Assembly (NCBI GenBank): GCA_025935925.1
Contig: JAICUI010000007.1
Coordinates: 1-64,000, forward strand
From: Chloroflexota bacterium
GTDB lineage: Bacteria > Chloroflexota > Limnocylindria > Limnocylindrales > CSP1-4
Reading direction: 5' to 3'
Length of the DNA stretch: 64,000 bases
The number at the start of each line of letters is the position of its first letter. Positions within the stretch are counted from its first letter, which is position 1. This document shows, piece after piece, positions 56,396-64,000 of the stretch. A program made the translations under genes and the position numbers. The notes below the pieces were generated by a model that saw only the letters and a program-made list of their open reading frames with translations, was not told where the DNA came from and made no database searches.

Positions 56396-58741
56396 ATGTT
56401 CAGCCGATGGGGCCGCTTCGTCTACCGTCGCCGCCGGCCGGTCGCCATCCTCGCGATCGTGTTCGGCCTCGCCATGGCAACGTTCGCGGGGCGCGCGGCG
56501 GCCGAGCTGTCGGCCGGTGGCTGGCTCGATCCCGGCTCCGAGTCCAACGCCGTCTCGACGCGGCTCGCCGACGATTTCGGCGCCGGCAAGGGCACGCTCG
56601 TCCTGATCTACAAGGGCGCCGCGGGCGCCGACGCGACCTCGCCCGCCTTCCAGGGCGCGATCGCCGAGTCCGTCAAGGGCCTCGAGGGCAACTCGCTCGT
56701 CGACGCCATCGTCGGCTACGGCCAGACCGGCGACGCGCGGTTCATCAGCACCGACGGTGATTCCGCCTACGTGGTCGTCCAGCTGAACATCAGCGACGAG
56801 CAGTCGGTCGAGCACCTCGACGAGCTCGAGGGCGCGATCGCACAGCCGGGGCAGGGGATCGCCCTGCTCGTGGGCGGCTACGGACCGTTGACGCGCGACT
56901 CGGCCCACCAGTCGGAGCAGGACCTGATCCGCGCGGAGACGGTCTCGCTCCCGATCGCGGCGGTGATCCTGATCCTGGTCTTCGGCTCGCTGGTGGCCGC
57001 CGGTCTGCCGCTCCTCGTCGCCGGCCTCGCGATCCCGACGACGCTCGGCGCCGTCTACTTCGTCGCGCAGGCGACCGAGCTGTCGATCTACGTCCAGAAC
57101 GTGTCCACGATGCTCGGCCTCGCGCTCGCGATCGACTACTCACTGTTCATGGTGAGCCGGTTCCGCGAGGAGCTCGCGAAGGGCCGCACGGTGGCGGACG
57201 CGGTCGAGGTCACCGTCGCCACGGCCGGCAAGGCGGTCGCGTTCTCCGGCTTCGCGGTCGCGGTGGGCCTGTCGGGCCTGCTCGTGTTCGCGGCGCCCGC
57301 CCTCCGCTCGTTCGGGATCGGCGGCGCGCTGACCGTCCTCGCGTCGCTGCTGTACGCGCTGACGTTCCTTCCGGCGACGTTGAGCATGCTCGGCCCGCGC
57401 GTCGCGATGCTGTCCACGGGCGGGGTCGTCGACCGCGTGCGGCGCGCGCTCGGCCGGCCGTCGGCCGCAGCCGCGGACGCGGCCGCGCGGTCCCGCTGGG
57501 AGCGCCTCGCGCACGGGGTCATGCGTCGCCCGGTGCTCGTGCTCGTGCCGACGCTCGCGGTCCTGCTGATCGCCGGGCTGCCGTTCTTCCGCCTCGTCCA
57601 GGGCATCCCCGACGCGTTCGTCCTGCCGGCCGGGCTGCCGAGCCGCGAGGCGGCGGTCACGCTCCAGACGGACTTCCAGCCGGGCACGACGACGCCGATC
57701 GTCGTCCTCGCCGACGTCGACGGCCAGCCGACCTCCGAGGCCGCGGTGCGCACGCTCGCGGCGTTCGGCGACCGGCTCGCGCAGGTGGATGGCGTGGACA
57801 CCGTCGAGAGCCCGTTCAACGGCCTCAAGGACCCGACGTCAGGGGCCGTGCTCCCGGTCGACCAGCTGGTCGCGCTCTACGCGCTGCCGCGCGAGCAGTG
57901 GCCGCCCTCCCTCGGGCTCCTGTACGACCGCTACGTCCACGGCTCGACGGTCCGGTTCGACGCGATCTCGCCCGACATCCCGGCGTCGCCCACGGGGACC
58001 GCGGTCGTCCCGCGCGTCCGGGCGCTCGCGACCGAGGCGCCGATCCAGCGGATCGAGGTGGGCGGCTTCGCGGCGCTGGGCGAGGACTTCCTCGCGTCGC
58101 AGGCCCGCAGCATCCCGTACGCGATCGGCATCACGCTGTTCGCGATGGCCGCGATCCTGTTCCTCCTGTTCGGCTCCGTGGTGCTGCCGATCAAGGCGAT
58201 CGTCATGACGCTGCTGTCCCTGTCGGCGAGCTTCGGGGCGCTCGTGTGGATCTTCCAGGAGGGCAACTTCCAGGACGTCCTCCACTTCCAGTCGCCCGGG
58301 TTCACCATCGCCGGCAACCCGATCATCATGTTCTGCGTCCTCTTCGGCCTCTCGATGGACTACGAGGTCCTGCTCCTGTCGCGGATGCAGGAGGCGTACC
58401 GCCGCCACGGCGACAACACCGAGGCCGTCGCCGAGGGCCTGTCGCGGACCGCTCGGGTGATCACCGGCGCCGCGCTGATCATGGTCAGCGTGTTCTCGGC
58501 GTTCGCGCTCGCGGACACGGTGACGATCAAGAGCATCGGCGTCGGGATGGCCATCGCCGTCCTGATCGACGCGACGATCGTCCGGATGCTCCTCGTCCCG
58601 GCGACGATGCGGCTGCTGGGGCACTGGAACTGGTGGGCGCCCGGGCCGCTCGGCCGGTTCGCGGCGCGGCTGGGCTTCAGCCACGTGGAGGACGAGGCCG
58701 GGGAGGCACGGCCGGCGGCCGAGGCGCCGGCGGCGACGTAG
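56396..58741 (+). CDS. MMPL/RND-family membrane transporter
   Basis: A 781-residue MMPL-type exporter: N-terminal helix (RRRPVAILAIVFGLAMATF), a first extracytoplasmic loop, two blocks of about five helices (SLPIAAVILILVFGSLVAAG; LFAMAAILFLLFGSVVLPIK) and a second loop. Proton-relay-type motifs AIDYSLFMVSRFREEL and FGLSMDYEVLLLSRMQEAY are both present. ATG 56396 is chosen because the promoter at 56325-56354 lies downstream of an earlier in-frame ATG (56330) and GGGGAG precedes 56396. Probably exports lipids or toxic compounds under TetR control. Confidence 0.92.
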   Translation: MFSRWGRFVYRRRRPVAILAIVFGLAMATFAGRAAAELSAGGWLDPGSESNAVSTRLADDFGAGKGTLVLIYKGAAGADATSPAFQGAIAESVKGLEGNSLVDAIVGYGQTGDARFISTDGDSAYVVVQLNISDEQSVEHLDELEGAIAQPGQGIALLVGGYGPLTRDSAHQSEQDLIRAETVSLPIAAVILILVFGSLVAAGLPLLVAGLAIPTTLGAVYFVAQATELSIYVQNVSTMLGLALAIDYSLFMVSRFREELAKGRTVADAVEVTVATAGKAVAFSGFAVAVGLSGLLVFAAPALRSFGIGGALTVLASLLYALTFLPATLSMLGPRVAMLSTGGVVDRVRRALGRPSAAAADAAARSRWERLAHGVMRRPVLVLVPTLAVLLIAGLPFFRLVQGIPDAFVLPAGLPSREAAVTLQTDFQPGTTTPIVVLADVDGQPTSEAAVRTLAAFGDRLAQVDGVDTVESPFNGLKDPTSGAVLPVDQLVALYALPREQWPPSLGLLYDRYVHGSTVRFDAISPDIPASPTGTAVVPRVRALATEAPIQRIEVGGFAALGEDFLASQARSIPYAIGITLFAMAAILFLLFGSVVLPIKAIVMTLLSLSASFGALVWIFQEGNFQDVLHFQSPGFTIAGNPIIMFCVLFGLSMDYEVLLLSRMQEAYRRHGDNTEAVAEGLSRTARVITGAALIMVSVFSAFALADTVTIKSIGVGMAIAVLIDATIVRMLLVPATMRLLGHWNWWAPGPLGRFAARLGFSHVEDEAGEARPAAEAPAAT

Positions 58742-58763
58742 GACCGCCCGGCTCGGGGTCGCG

Positions 58764-58816
58764 TCAGGCCTGGCCGCGCGCCGCGCGGAACCCGCTCAGG
58801 CCTGGCCGCGCGCCGC
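58764..58816. repeat. Direct repeat duplicating the end of the methyltransferase gene
   Basis: A 21-bp stretch at 58764-58784 is repeated exactly at 58796-58816. The second copy is the stop and last six codons of the methyltransferase; the first copy lies just beyond its stop, 32 bp away. Confidence 0.8.
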
Positions 58817-59554
58817 CCAGGCGACGGCGTCGAGCGCGAACGGCCCGTCGGGCACGCGTCGTCGGCACAGCTCGCGGAGCGTCGCACGTCGCTCGTCGTC
58901 GAGCCCGGCCACGAACTGGCCCGCGGGCCCCGCCGCGTAGGTGAACGGCTCCCACCAGGCGTCGAACCCGTCGAGCTCGAGCGAGACCTCGAGCGCTGTC
59001 GAGCGAACGTCGTGGAGCCCGGCCGCCAGGAACAGCCGGCCGAGCTCGCCCTCGTGCGTGCCCGGCCGGCCCGACTCGTCGTCGACGTTCGGATCGACCT
59101 CGCGCGCGGCATCCCAGAACGTCCGCAACGGCCCCTTGCCGGCGCCGAAGTCCCAGACGCATGCCGCGACGACGCCGCCGCTGCGCGTCACGCGGCGCAT
59201 CTCCCCGAGACCCGCGACGGGGTCCGGCATGAAATGGACGACGAGCTGGGCGAGCGCGCCGTCGAACGCGCCGTCCTCGAACGGCAGCTGCTCCGCCGCC
59301 GCCTCGCGGACGTCGACGTCCGGAAAGCGCTCGTGCATCGCGGCGACGAACGACGGCGAGGGATCCGCGGCGGCCACGCACGCCGCGCCGACGCGCCGGA
59401 CGAGCTCGGCGGTCAGCATCCCCGTGCCGCAGCCGACGTCGAGGACACGCGCGGAGCCGTGGATCCCGGCGAGGTCGGCGAGGGCCGGCGACAGGAGTCG
59501 CGACCAGCGCCCCATGAAGGCGTCGTAGCGGTCGGCCGCGACGTCGAACGCCAT
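58796..59554 (-). CDS. Class I SAM-dependent methyltransferase
   Basis: A 252-residue methyltransferase: FDVAADRYDAFMGRWSRLLS, motif I VLDVGCGTGMLTAELVRR, acidic AAADPSPSF, AEQLPFEDGAFDGALAQL and GEMRRVTRSGGVVAACVWD. Methyltransf_11/25-like, substrate unknown. TAGGGT lies 6 nt before the ATG. The 3' end shows a partial duplication (58764-58816). It is followed by no U-rich terminator. Confidence 0.9.
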   Translation of the reverse strand: MAFDVAADRYDAFMGRWSRLLSPALADLAGIHGSARVLDVGCGTGMLTAELVRRVGAACVAAADPSPSFVAAMHERFPDVDVREAAAEQLPFEDGAFDGALAQLVVHFMPDPVAGLGEMRRVTRSGGVVAACVWDFGAGKGPLRTFWDAAREVDPNVDDESGRPGTHEGELGRLFLAAGLHDVRSTALEVSLELDGFDAWWEPFTYAAGPAGQFVAGLDDERRATLRELCRRRVPDGPFALDAVAWAARGQA

Positions 59555-59566
59555 CGCGCTACCCTA
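59552..59566 (-). promoter_or_regulatory. -10 element for leaderless methyltransferase transcript
   Basis: TAGGGT on the minus strand (59566-59561), 6 nt, ATG at 59554. It lies within the last codons of the upstream amidohydrolase gene. Confidence 0.4.
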
Positions 59567-60766
59567 CGCCACCCGCTCGCCGGACTGGTAGACGCCGTCG
59601 ATGCGCGCCGGCAGCGCTTCGAGGTCCGTGGCGTCGCCGCGGACCACGGTGAAGTCCGCGAGCTTGCCCGGCTCGATGGTTCCGAGTCGGTCGTCGACGC
59701 CGAGCAGCTGCGCGGCGCTGCGCGTCGTCGCCTCGAGGACCGCGAGCGGCGCCATGCCGCCCTTCGCCATGAGCGCGAGCTCGCGCAGGTTCCGCCCGTG
59801 AGGCGTGACGCCGGTGTCGGTGCCCATCGCGATCCGCACGCCGGCCTCGGCGGCGCGCCGGAACGACGCCTGGTGCGCGTCGACGACGAGCCGCGCCTTG
59901 TCGAGCACGGCCGGCGGGAACGAGACGCCGGCGTCGGCGGCCTCGAGGACGCCCAGCGGTGCGACGAGGGTCGCGACGAGCCACGTGCCGCGCTGGAGCA
60001 TGAGGTCGATCGCCTCGTCGTCGAGGTAGATGCCGTGCTCGATCGAGCGGATCCCGGCGCGAACGGCGTTCTTGATGCCGTCGGCCGCCTGCGCGTGGGC
60101 CATCACGAAGCGCCCGGCGGCCGTCGCCTCCTCGACGAGCACGTCGAGCTCCGCCGGGCGGAAGTGCGCGTGCCGCGGGTCGTCGCTGGGCGACAGCACG
60201 CCGCCCGACGTCGCGACCTTGATCACGTCGGCGCCGTTGCGGATCAGCGCCCGGACCGTGCGCCGCATCTCGTCGGGCCCGTCGACGACGCCGTCGACGA
60301 GACCGGGCAGGCCGCCGAACAGCGTCATCCGGTCGCCCGACGGGAGCCAGTCGTCGCCGTGGCCGCCGGTCTGGCTCAGCATCTGGATCGAGACCTGGAT
60401 CCGGGGACCCTTGATCAGGCCGCTCTGCTGCGCCTCCCGGATGCCCATGTCCGCACCGCCCGCGTCGCGGACCGACGTGATGCCGGCACGGAGCGTCGTC
60501 TCCATGTTCCGGGCCGTCTCGAGGATCCGGACCGACGTCGGCGTCCGGCTGATGCGCGCCGCGTCGAGGTGGCTGACGGCGACGTGGACGTGGCAGTCGA
60601 ACAGGCCGGGCAGCAGCGTGGTGCCGGTGAGGTCGACCGCCTCGTCGCCGTCGAGGCCGGGGCCGACGTCCACGATTCGACCGTCCTCGACCGCCACGTC
60701 GGCGGGCGCCGGTCCCGCGCCCGTCCCGTCGAACACGTTGCCGCCTCGGAACACCCGTCGCGCCAT
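59564..60766 (-). CDS. Amidohydrolase (imidazolonepropionase/prolidase-like)
   Basis: A 400-residue metal-dependent hydrolase: VFRGGNVFDGTGAGPAPADV, HxH in PGLFDCHVHVAVS, GITSVRDAGG, the Lys in ADVIKVATSGGVLSPSDDP, His in FVMAHAQAADGIKNAV, SIEHGIYLDDEA and Asp in IAMGTDTGVTPHG, ending with TIEPGKLADFTVVRG. This block order fits the Xaa-Pro dipeptidase/imidazolonepropionase-like group with a two-metal site. GGAGG lies 4 nt before ATG 60766. Distinct from the amidohydrolase at 27613. Confidence 0.92.
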   Translation of the reverse strand: MARRVFRGGNVFDGTGAGPAPADVAVEDGRIVDVGPGLDGDEAVDLTGTTLLPGLFDCHVHVAVSHLDAARISRTPTSVRILETARNMETTLRAGITSVRDAGGADMGIREAQQSGLIKGPRIQVSIQMLSQTGGHGDDWLPSGDRMTLFGGLPGLVDGVVDGPDEMRRTVRALIRNGADVIKVATSGGVLSPSDDPRHAHFRPAELDVLVEEATAAGRFVMAHAQAADGIKNAVRAGIRSIEHGIYLDDEAIDLMLQRGTWLVATLVAPLGVLEAADAGVSFPPAVLDKARLVVDAHQASFRRAAEAGVRIAMGTDTGVTPHGRNLRELALMAKGGMAPLAVLEATTRSAAQLLGVDDRLGTIEPGKLADFTVVRGDATDLEALPARIDGVYQSGERVA

Positions 60767-60796
60767 CACGCCTCCATCCGTGGTCTGCCTGCTGGG

Positions 60797-60802
60797 TATA
60801 GT
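60797..60802. promoter_or_regulatory. -10-like element in a divergent promoter region
   Basis: TATAGT on the plus strand, 29 nt before the ATG at 60832; its complement CTATAC could serve the minus-strand amidohydrolase. No clear -35 on either side. Confidence 0.35.
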
Positions 60803-60831
60803 GCCCGCGAAGCGCGACACGTGGGGGACCG

Positions 60832-62541
60832 ATGGCCGAGGGCAACAACGGGAATGGCGCGTCCGGGCCGCAGGCGCGGCGGCCGGGCGATCAGCTCGAT
60901 CCGCCCGCGCCGCCGCCCGCTCCGCAGCCGCAGGCCCAGCAGCCGCAGGCCCAGCAGCCGCGGCCCGCCGCGCCGCAGCCCCAGCAGCCGGCGCCCCAGC
61001 AGCCGCATGCCGGATACCCGCCGTCGGCGCAACCCTCGAGCCGGCTCCCCGGACAACAGGAGGCCGCGCAGCGCGCGTCGGAGATCCGCTACCCGACGGT
61101 CACGATCGAGCCATCGACCGCCCGCGCGACGCCCGACGCCCAGACCGAGCTGCTGCTCGGCATCACGAACCGCAGCGACACGGTCAACGAGTTCACGGTG
61201 GAGCTCGACGATCCGACGGTGGGCTGGATCCAGATCGACCCGCCGACGCGCAACATCTGGCCGGGCTCGCGCGACACGTTCCGGATCCTCATCCAGCCGC
61301 CGCGCAGCGCCGCCGTCCGGGCAGGCTGGAAGGAGTACGGGCTGCGGATCCGCAGCGACGGCATCCCGGATGGCGAGACGACCGCGTCGATCCGCGTGGA
61401 GGTGCTGCCGTTCGAGGCCGTCGAGGCGCGGATCGTGCCGCGCACGTCGTCGGGCTATCGGAAGGGCACCCACCGGGTCGAGGTCCGGAACCTCGGGTCC
61501 GCGCCGTGGACCGCGAACATGAGCGCGTCGGACCCGGACGACCTGCTGCGGTTCCAGGTCCCGAAGCAGGTCATGGTCATGCCCGCCGAGACGCTCAACG
61601 TCCCGGTCGCCGTGCGCCCGCGCGAGCTCACGATCGTCGGGTCCACGTCGAAGCACGAGTTCAACGTCGCGCTCCAGCGCGACGGCGGGTCGCCGATCCG
61701 CGTCGACGGCACGTTCGCGCAGCGGCCGTTCATCCCCAGCCGGCTGATCACGCCGCTGCTCGCGGTCGGGGCCGCGGCCGTGGTGCTCGCCCTGTTCGCC
61801 GCGGGCGTCCTGCCACCGAAGTCGCCGGGCACGGCCGAGGCCTCCGCCACGCCGCCGGCGTCGGTCGCAGTCGTCGCGTCGCTGCCGCCGTCTCCGTCGC
61901 CCAGCGTCGCCCCCACGGAATCGCCGTCGGCGGAGACGTCGCCGTCGCCGTCGGTCTCGATCGAGCCGTCCGTCGACCCGAGCCTCGCGCCGGACGGCGT
62001 GGACCAGTGGGCATGGGACCGCAGGAATCGCCTGTTGAGCTCGACGACGCCGTTCGACGTCGGCAAGCCGATCGGCGACACCCAGGACACGTCCGACGGC
62101 CGGGCGCGCGTCCAGTGGTTCGATCAGGCGGTGATGTACCTGTTCAACGGCGACCAGTCCCTCCAGGTGGTCCGGCCGCCGATCCTCGCGGCGTACCCGC
62201 TGCAGCCGATCAGCAAGGACCCGCCCGGCACCGGCTATCCGACGGACTCCCGGAAGAGCGCGGGCGGCGACCTCGTGTACCAGATGTTCGAGACCGCGGG
62301 GATCCTGTGCGCCGATACGACGTGCGAGGTCTACCCGATGAACGTGCTGCGGGAATGGCTGGCGGACAAGGACAAGCTGGGAGCACCGACCGGTCCGGGC
62401 GTGTCCGCGGGAGGCGGGTGGCCCGTCTATCCGTTCGAGCAGGGGCACATCGTGTGGGACCCGAGCCGGTTCTTCGTGTCCGCGTGCGACGCCGGCAACG
62501 TCTACATCTCCGGCGACATGGACCTCTGTTCCACGCCCTGA
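60832..62541 (+). CDS. Membrane protein with P/Q-rich N-terminus and Ig-like domains
   Basis: A 569-residue protein of unknown family. Residues about 20-75 are Pro/Gln/Ala-rich (PQAQQPQAQQP). Residues about 85-300 look like two Ig-like NEW3/CARDB-type beta-sandwiches (LLLGITNRSDTVNEFTVELD; HRVEVRNLGSAPWTANMSAS). One transmembrane helix at about 305-327 (LLAVGAAAVVLALFAAGV), a Ser/Pro-rich linker, and a C-terminal domain with RVQWFDQAVMYLFNGDQSLQ and four Cys. There is no signal peptide, so the Ig-like part would face the cytoplasm if the N-terminus stays inside. TATAGT lies upstream. Confidence 0.75.
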   Translation: MAEGNNGNGASGPQARRPGDQLDPPAPPPAPQPQAQQPQAQQPRPAAPQPQQPAPQQPHAGYPPSAQPSSRLPGQQEAAQRASEIRYPTVTIEPSTARATPDAQTELLLGITNRSDTVNEFTVELDDPTVGWIQIDPPTRNIWPGSRDTFRILIQPPRSAAVRAGWKEYGLRIRSDGIPDGETTASIRVEVLPFEAVEARIVPRTSSGYRKGTHRVEVRNLGSAPWTANMSASDPDDLLRFQVPKQVMVMPAETLNVPVAVRPRELTIVGSTSKHEFNVALQRDGGSPIRVDGTFAQRPFIPSRLITPLLAVGAAAVVLALFAAGVLPPKSPGTAEASATPPASVAVVASLPPSPSPSVAPTESPSAETSPSPSVSIEPSVDPSLAPDGVDQWAWDRRNRLLSSTTPFDVGKPIGDTQDTSDGRARVQWFDQAVMYLFNGDQSLQVVRPPILAAYPLQPISKDPPGTGYPTDSRKSAGGDLVYQMFETAGILCADTTCEVYPMNVLREWLADKDKLGAPTGPGVSAGGGWPVYPFEQGHIVWDPSRFFVSACDAGNVYISGDMDLCSTP

Positions 62542-62562
62542 GCCGGCGTTTCGCGCCGCCGC

Positions 62563-64000
62563 CTACGACCCGCACTCGCGGATGACCGACGCGCCGAGCG
62601 ACCAGGCCCGGTCACGGGTCGCCTCGAACGCGTCCAGGGGTCGAAGCGCCTCCGCCGTGAGCTGGACCTGGACGCTGTCGGCGATCGCCCCGCGGACCCG
62701 CCGCGCCCAGCGCCGTCCGAGCCAGCCCGCGTGCGCGCCGAGGACGCGGGCGAGGACGAATCCGAGCAACAGGAACGCAACGAGCCACGCGAACGGCGCG
62801 GGGACCGGGCCGAGAAGGGGTAGCACGACGGTCGCCGTCTCGGGCCTGACGAGGATCCACGCCACCACCCACGCTACCGATAGCGCGATCCCGACGGTCG
62901 AGACGAATTGGAGGAGGCCGACCACACGCCACCACGCGCTGCGTGGCGGCCGGAGGTCGCCGGTCTCGGCGATCGCCCGGTCGACCGCGCGCTCGAGGCC
63001 GCGACGGAGCGCGGCGGGCTCCATGGCCGAGGCGAGCGCCGGCCGGACCGCCGGGCTCGCGGTCCGCAGCGGCTCCGAGAGCGCCGCCCGGACGGCCTCG
63101 ACGGCCGGGGTCGTGGAGCCACGCTCCCGCCACCGGAGCAGGTAGCCACGGGGGTCCGCGACGCGCGTCTCGCGACCTGATGCGGCGTACAGCAGTGCGG
63201 TCACTCGGCCGATCGGGCCGGTCCCTCGTGCCCGCGCCGACGCGCGGGTCGCCGCGACCGCCTGCGCCTCGACGCCCGGCATGTCGATCGCGCGCAGGAG
63301 CGCTTCGGTGGCCTGGCGGACGGCATCGCGACGTCGGTCCGCGGCGAGGAGCGGCCCGGGCTCGTGGACCGGATCGAGCCCCGCGGCCACCAGCAGGTCC
63401 CGGACTGCAGCGACGACAGAAGCCGCGACGCGCGCGCGGATGATCGCCTTGGCCTCCGCCGCGGCCGAGATCCACGCGCGGAGGTCGCCCGTGTCGGCCG
63501 CGCCGGCGGTCGACGTGGTGAACAGGACCGGCACCCGCGCAGCACCGCCGGCGGCGCGCGGCGCGAGATCCGCCTCGAGGTCCGCCCGGATCCCGCGGGC
63601 GTCCTCGGTCCCGACGCGGTCCGCCTTGTTGACGACGACGACCTGGCGGGCGAGGCGCGGCAGCCACTCGCGCAGGAATGCATCGTGCAGCACCGCATCG
63701 TGGTACTTCTCGGGATCCGCGACCCACGCGACGGCATCGACCCGCGGCAGGACCGCCTCGACCCGGGCCCGATGGTCGCCCGCGACCGAGTCCATGTCCG
63801 GGAGGTCGAGGATCGCGACCGGTCCGAGGTCGCCGGCGGGATGCTCGCGCACCTGCTGGACTCCGAGCCAGTCGAGCAGCGGCGCGAGCGCCTCGCGCTC
63901 TGCGGCGGGAACCCAGGCCACGGGCCGCGACGTCGTGGGACGCAGGACCGACGCGGTGCTCACCTCGAGCCCGGCGAGGGCGTTCAGCAGGCTCGACTTG
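62563..64000 (-). CDS. Dynamin-like/YfjP-type GTPase, 5' end beyond window
   Basis: The gene runs off the window end. The visible 478 codons start inside the P-loop, with (G)KSSLLNALAGLEVSTASVLR and PTTS as switch I, G3 LDLPDMDSVAG and G4 VVVVNKADRVG. After a helical region come two hydrophobic helices (about 350-410, LLQFVSTVGIALSVAWVVAW and APFAWLVAFLLLGFVLARVL) and a soluble tail. This layout (TRAFAC GTPase plus membrane anchor) fits YfjP/dynamin-related proteins that often occur as adjacent pairs, so a second GTPase gene may lie beyond the edge. Confidence 0.85.
   Translation of the reverse strand, partial: KSSLLNALAGLEVSTASVLRPTTSRPVAWVPAAEREALAPLLDWLGVQQVREHPAGDLGPVAILDLPDMDSVAGDHRARVEAVLPRVDAVAWVADPEKYHDAVLHDAFLREWLPRLARQVVVVNKADRVGTEDARGIRADLEADLAPRAAGGAARVPVLFTTSTAGAADTGDLRAWISAAAEAKAIIRARVAASVVAAVRDLLVAAGLDPVHEPGPLLAADRRRDAVRQATEALLRAIDMPGVEAQAVAATRASARARGTGPIGRVTALLYAASGRETRVADPRGYLLRWRERGSTTPAVEAVRAALSEPLRTASPAVRPALASAMEPAALRRGLERAVDRAIAETGDLRPPRSAWWRVVGLLQFVSTVGIALSVAWVVAWILVRPETATVVLPLLGPVPAPFAWLVAFLLLGFVLARVLGAHAGWLGRRWARRVRGAIADSVQVQLTAEALRPLDAFEATRDRAWSLGASVIRECGS

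Noticed and set aside
1-64000. CRISPR arrays, tRNA/rRNA genes, phage or transposase genes
   Set aside because: No regularly spaced repeats, no cloverleaf-like sequence and no integrase or transposase motifs were seen on either strand; a tRNAscan or Infernal run would be needed to exclude small RNAs.

Overview
The window is about 70% G+C, has no tRNA, rRNA, CRISPR array or transposase that I could see, and is densely packed with short-spaced or 4-nt-overlapping genes that often start with GTG. Gene content (RNase J, FtsK, a RodZ-like protein, family-4 uracil-DNA glycosylase, M24/E1/amidohydrolase clusters, DUF2231-Rieske, MoaD next to a BNR-repeat protein) and a Gram-positive-type SOS box suggest a high-G+C Chloroflexota lineage (Limnocylindria/Ellin6529-like); an actinobacterium-like relative cannot be excluded from the sequence alone.

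Layout. 1-18101 is mostly core: rpsO and pnp; a divergent pair (35-aa membrane ORF / LysR regulator); then a long co-directional run asd - udg4 - rnj - ftsK - rodZ-like - pncC - murC-like - NTF2-like - yajQ - 35-aa membrane ORF - TPP enzyme - DUF952. 18120-20849 (minus) holds an MFS carrier, a beta-propeller lipoprotein and a small hydrophilic protein. 20898-29016 is a catabolic island around an XRE-cupin regulator: SDR and bicupin on one side, M24-fold hydrolase, E1 alpha, E1 beta, HIBADH-type dehydrogenase and amidohydrolase on the other. 29386-36561 has a secreted caspase-fold/Ig-like protein, a zinc-ribbon/kinase fusion, MoaD plus BNR protein, and a FAD oxidase. 36593-40149 has ECF S and T components followed by an ABC exporter. 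40169-48923 is accessory: GH18 lipoprotein, ArsR-SRPBCC-VOC operon with a palindromic operator, small proteins around an SOS box, a TPR-adenylate cyclase, a three-repeat small protein, a TIGR03118 protein and a RibD/DHFR-like protein. 49003-64000 has a large LuxR/AAA regulator, a Rieske membrane protein, an XRE protein between direct repeats, a TetR/MMPL divergent pair, a methyltransferase, a second amidohydrolase, a P/Q-rich membrane protein and a truncated dynamin-like GTPase.

The most unusual item is pnp: its single uninterrupted reading frame carries a complete DEDDh (DnaQ/RNase T-like) 3'-5' exonuclease domain inserted into the helical linker between the two RNase PH domains, so one chain would combine a phosphorolytic and a hydrolytic 3' exonuclease plus KH and S1 domains. 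Other notable observations are a recurrent -10-like hexamer placed 6-7 nt before start codons (a leaderless-transcript signature at a dozen genes), a small protein made of three perfect-length 29-residue repeats, an exact SOS box next to a 67-aa CxC protein, a sliding-clamp-type motif at the end of the uracil-DNA glycosylase, and a repeated candidate operator in the catabolic island.
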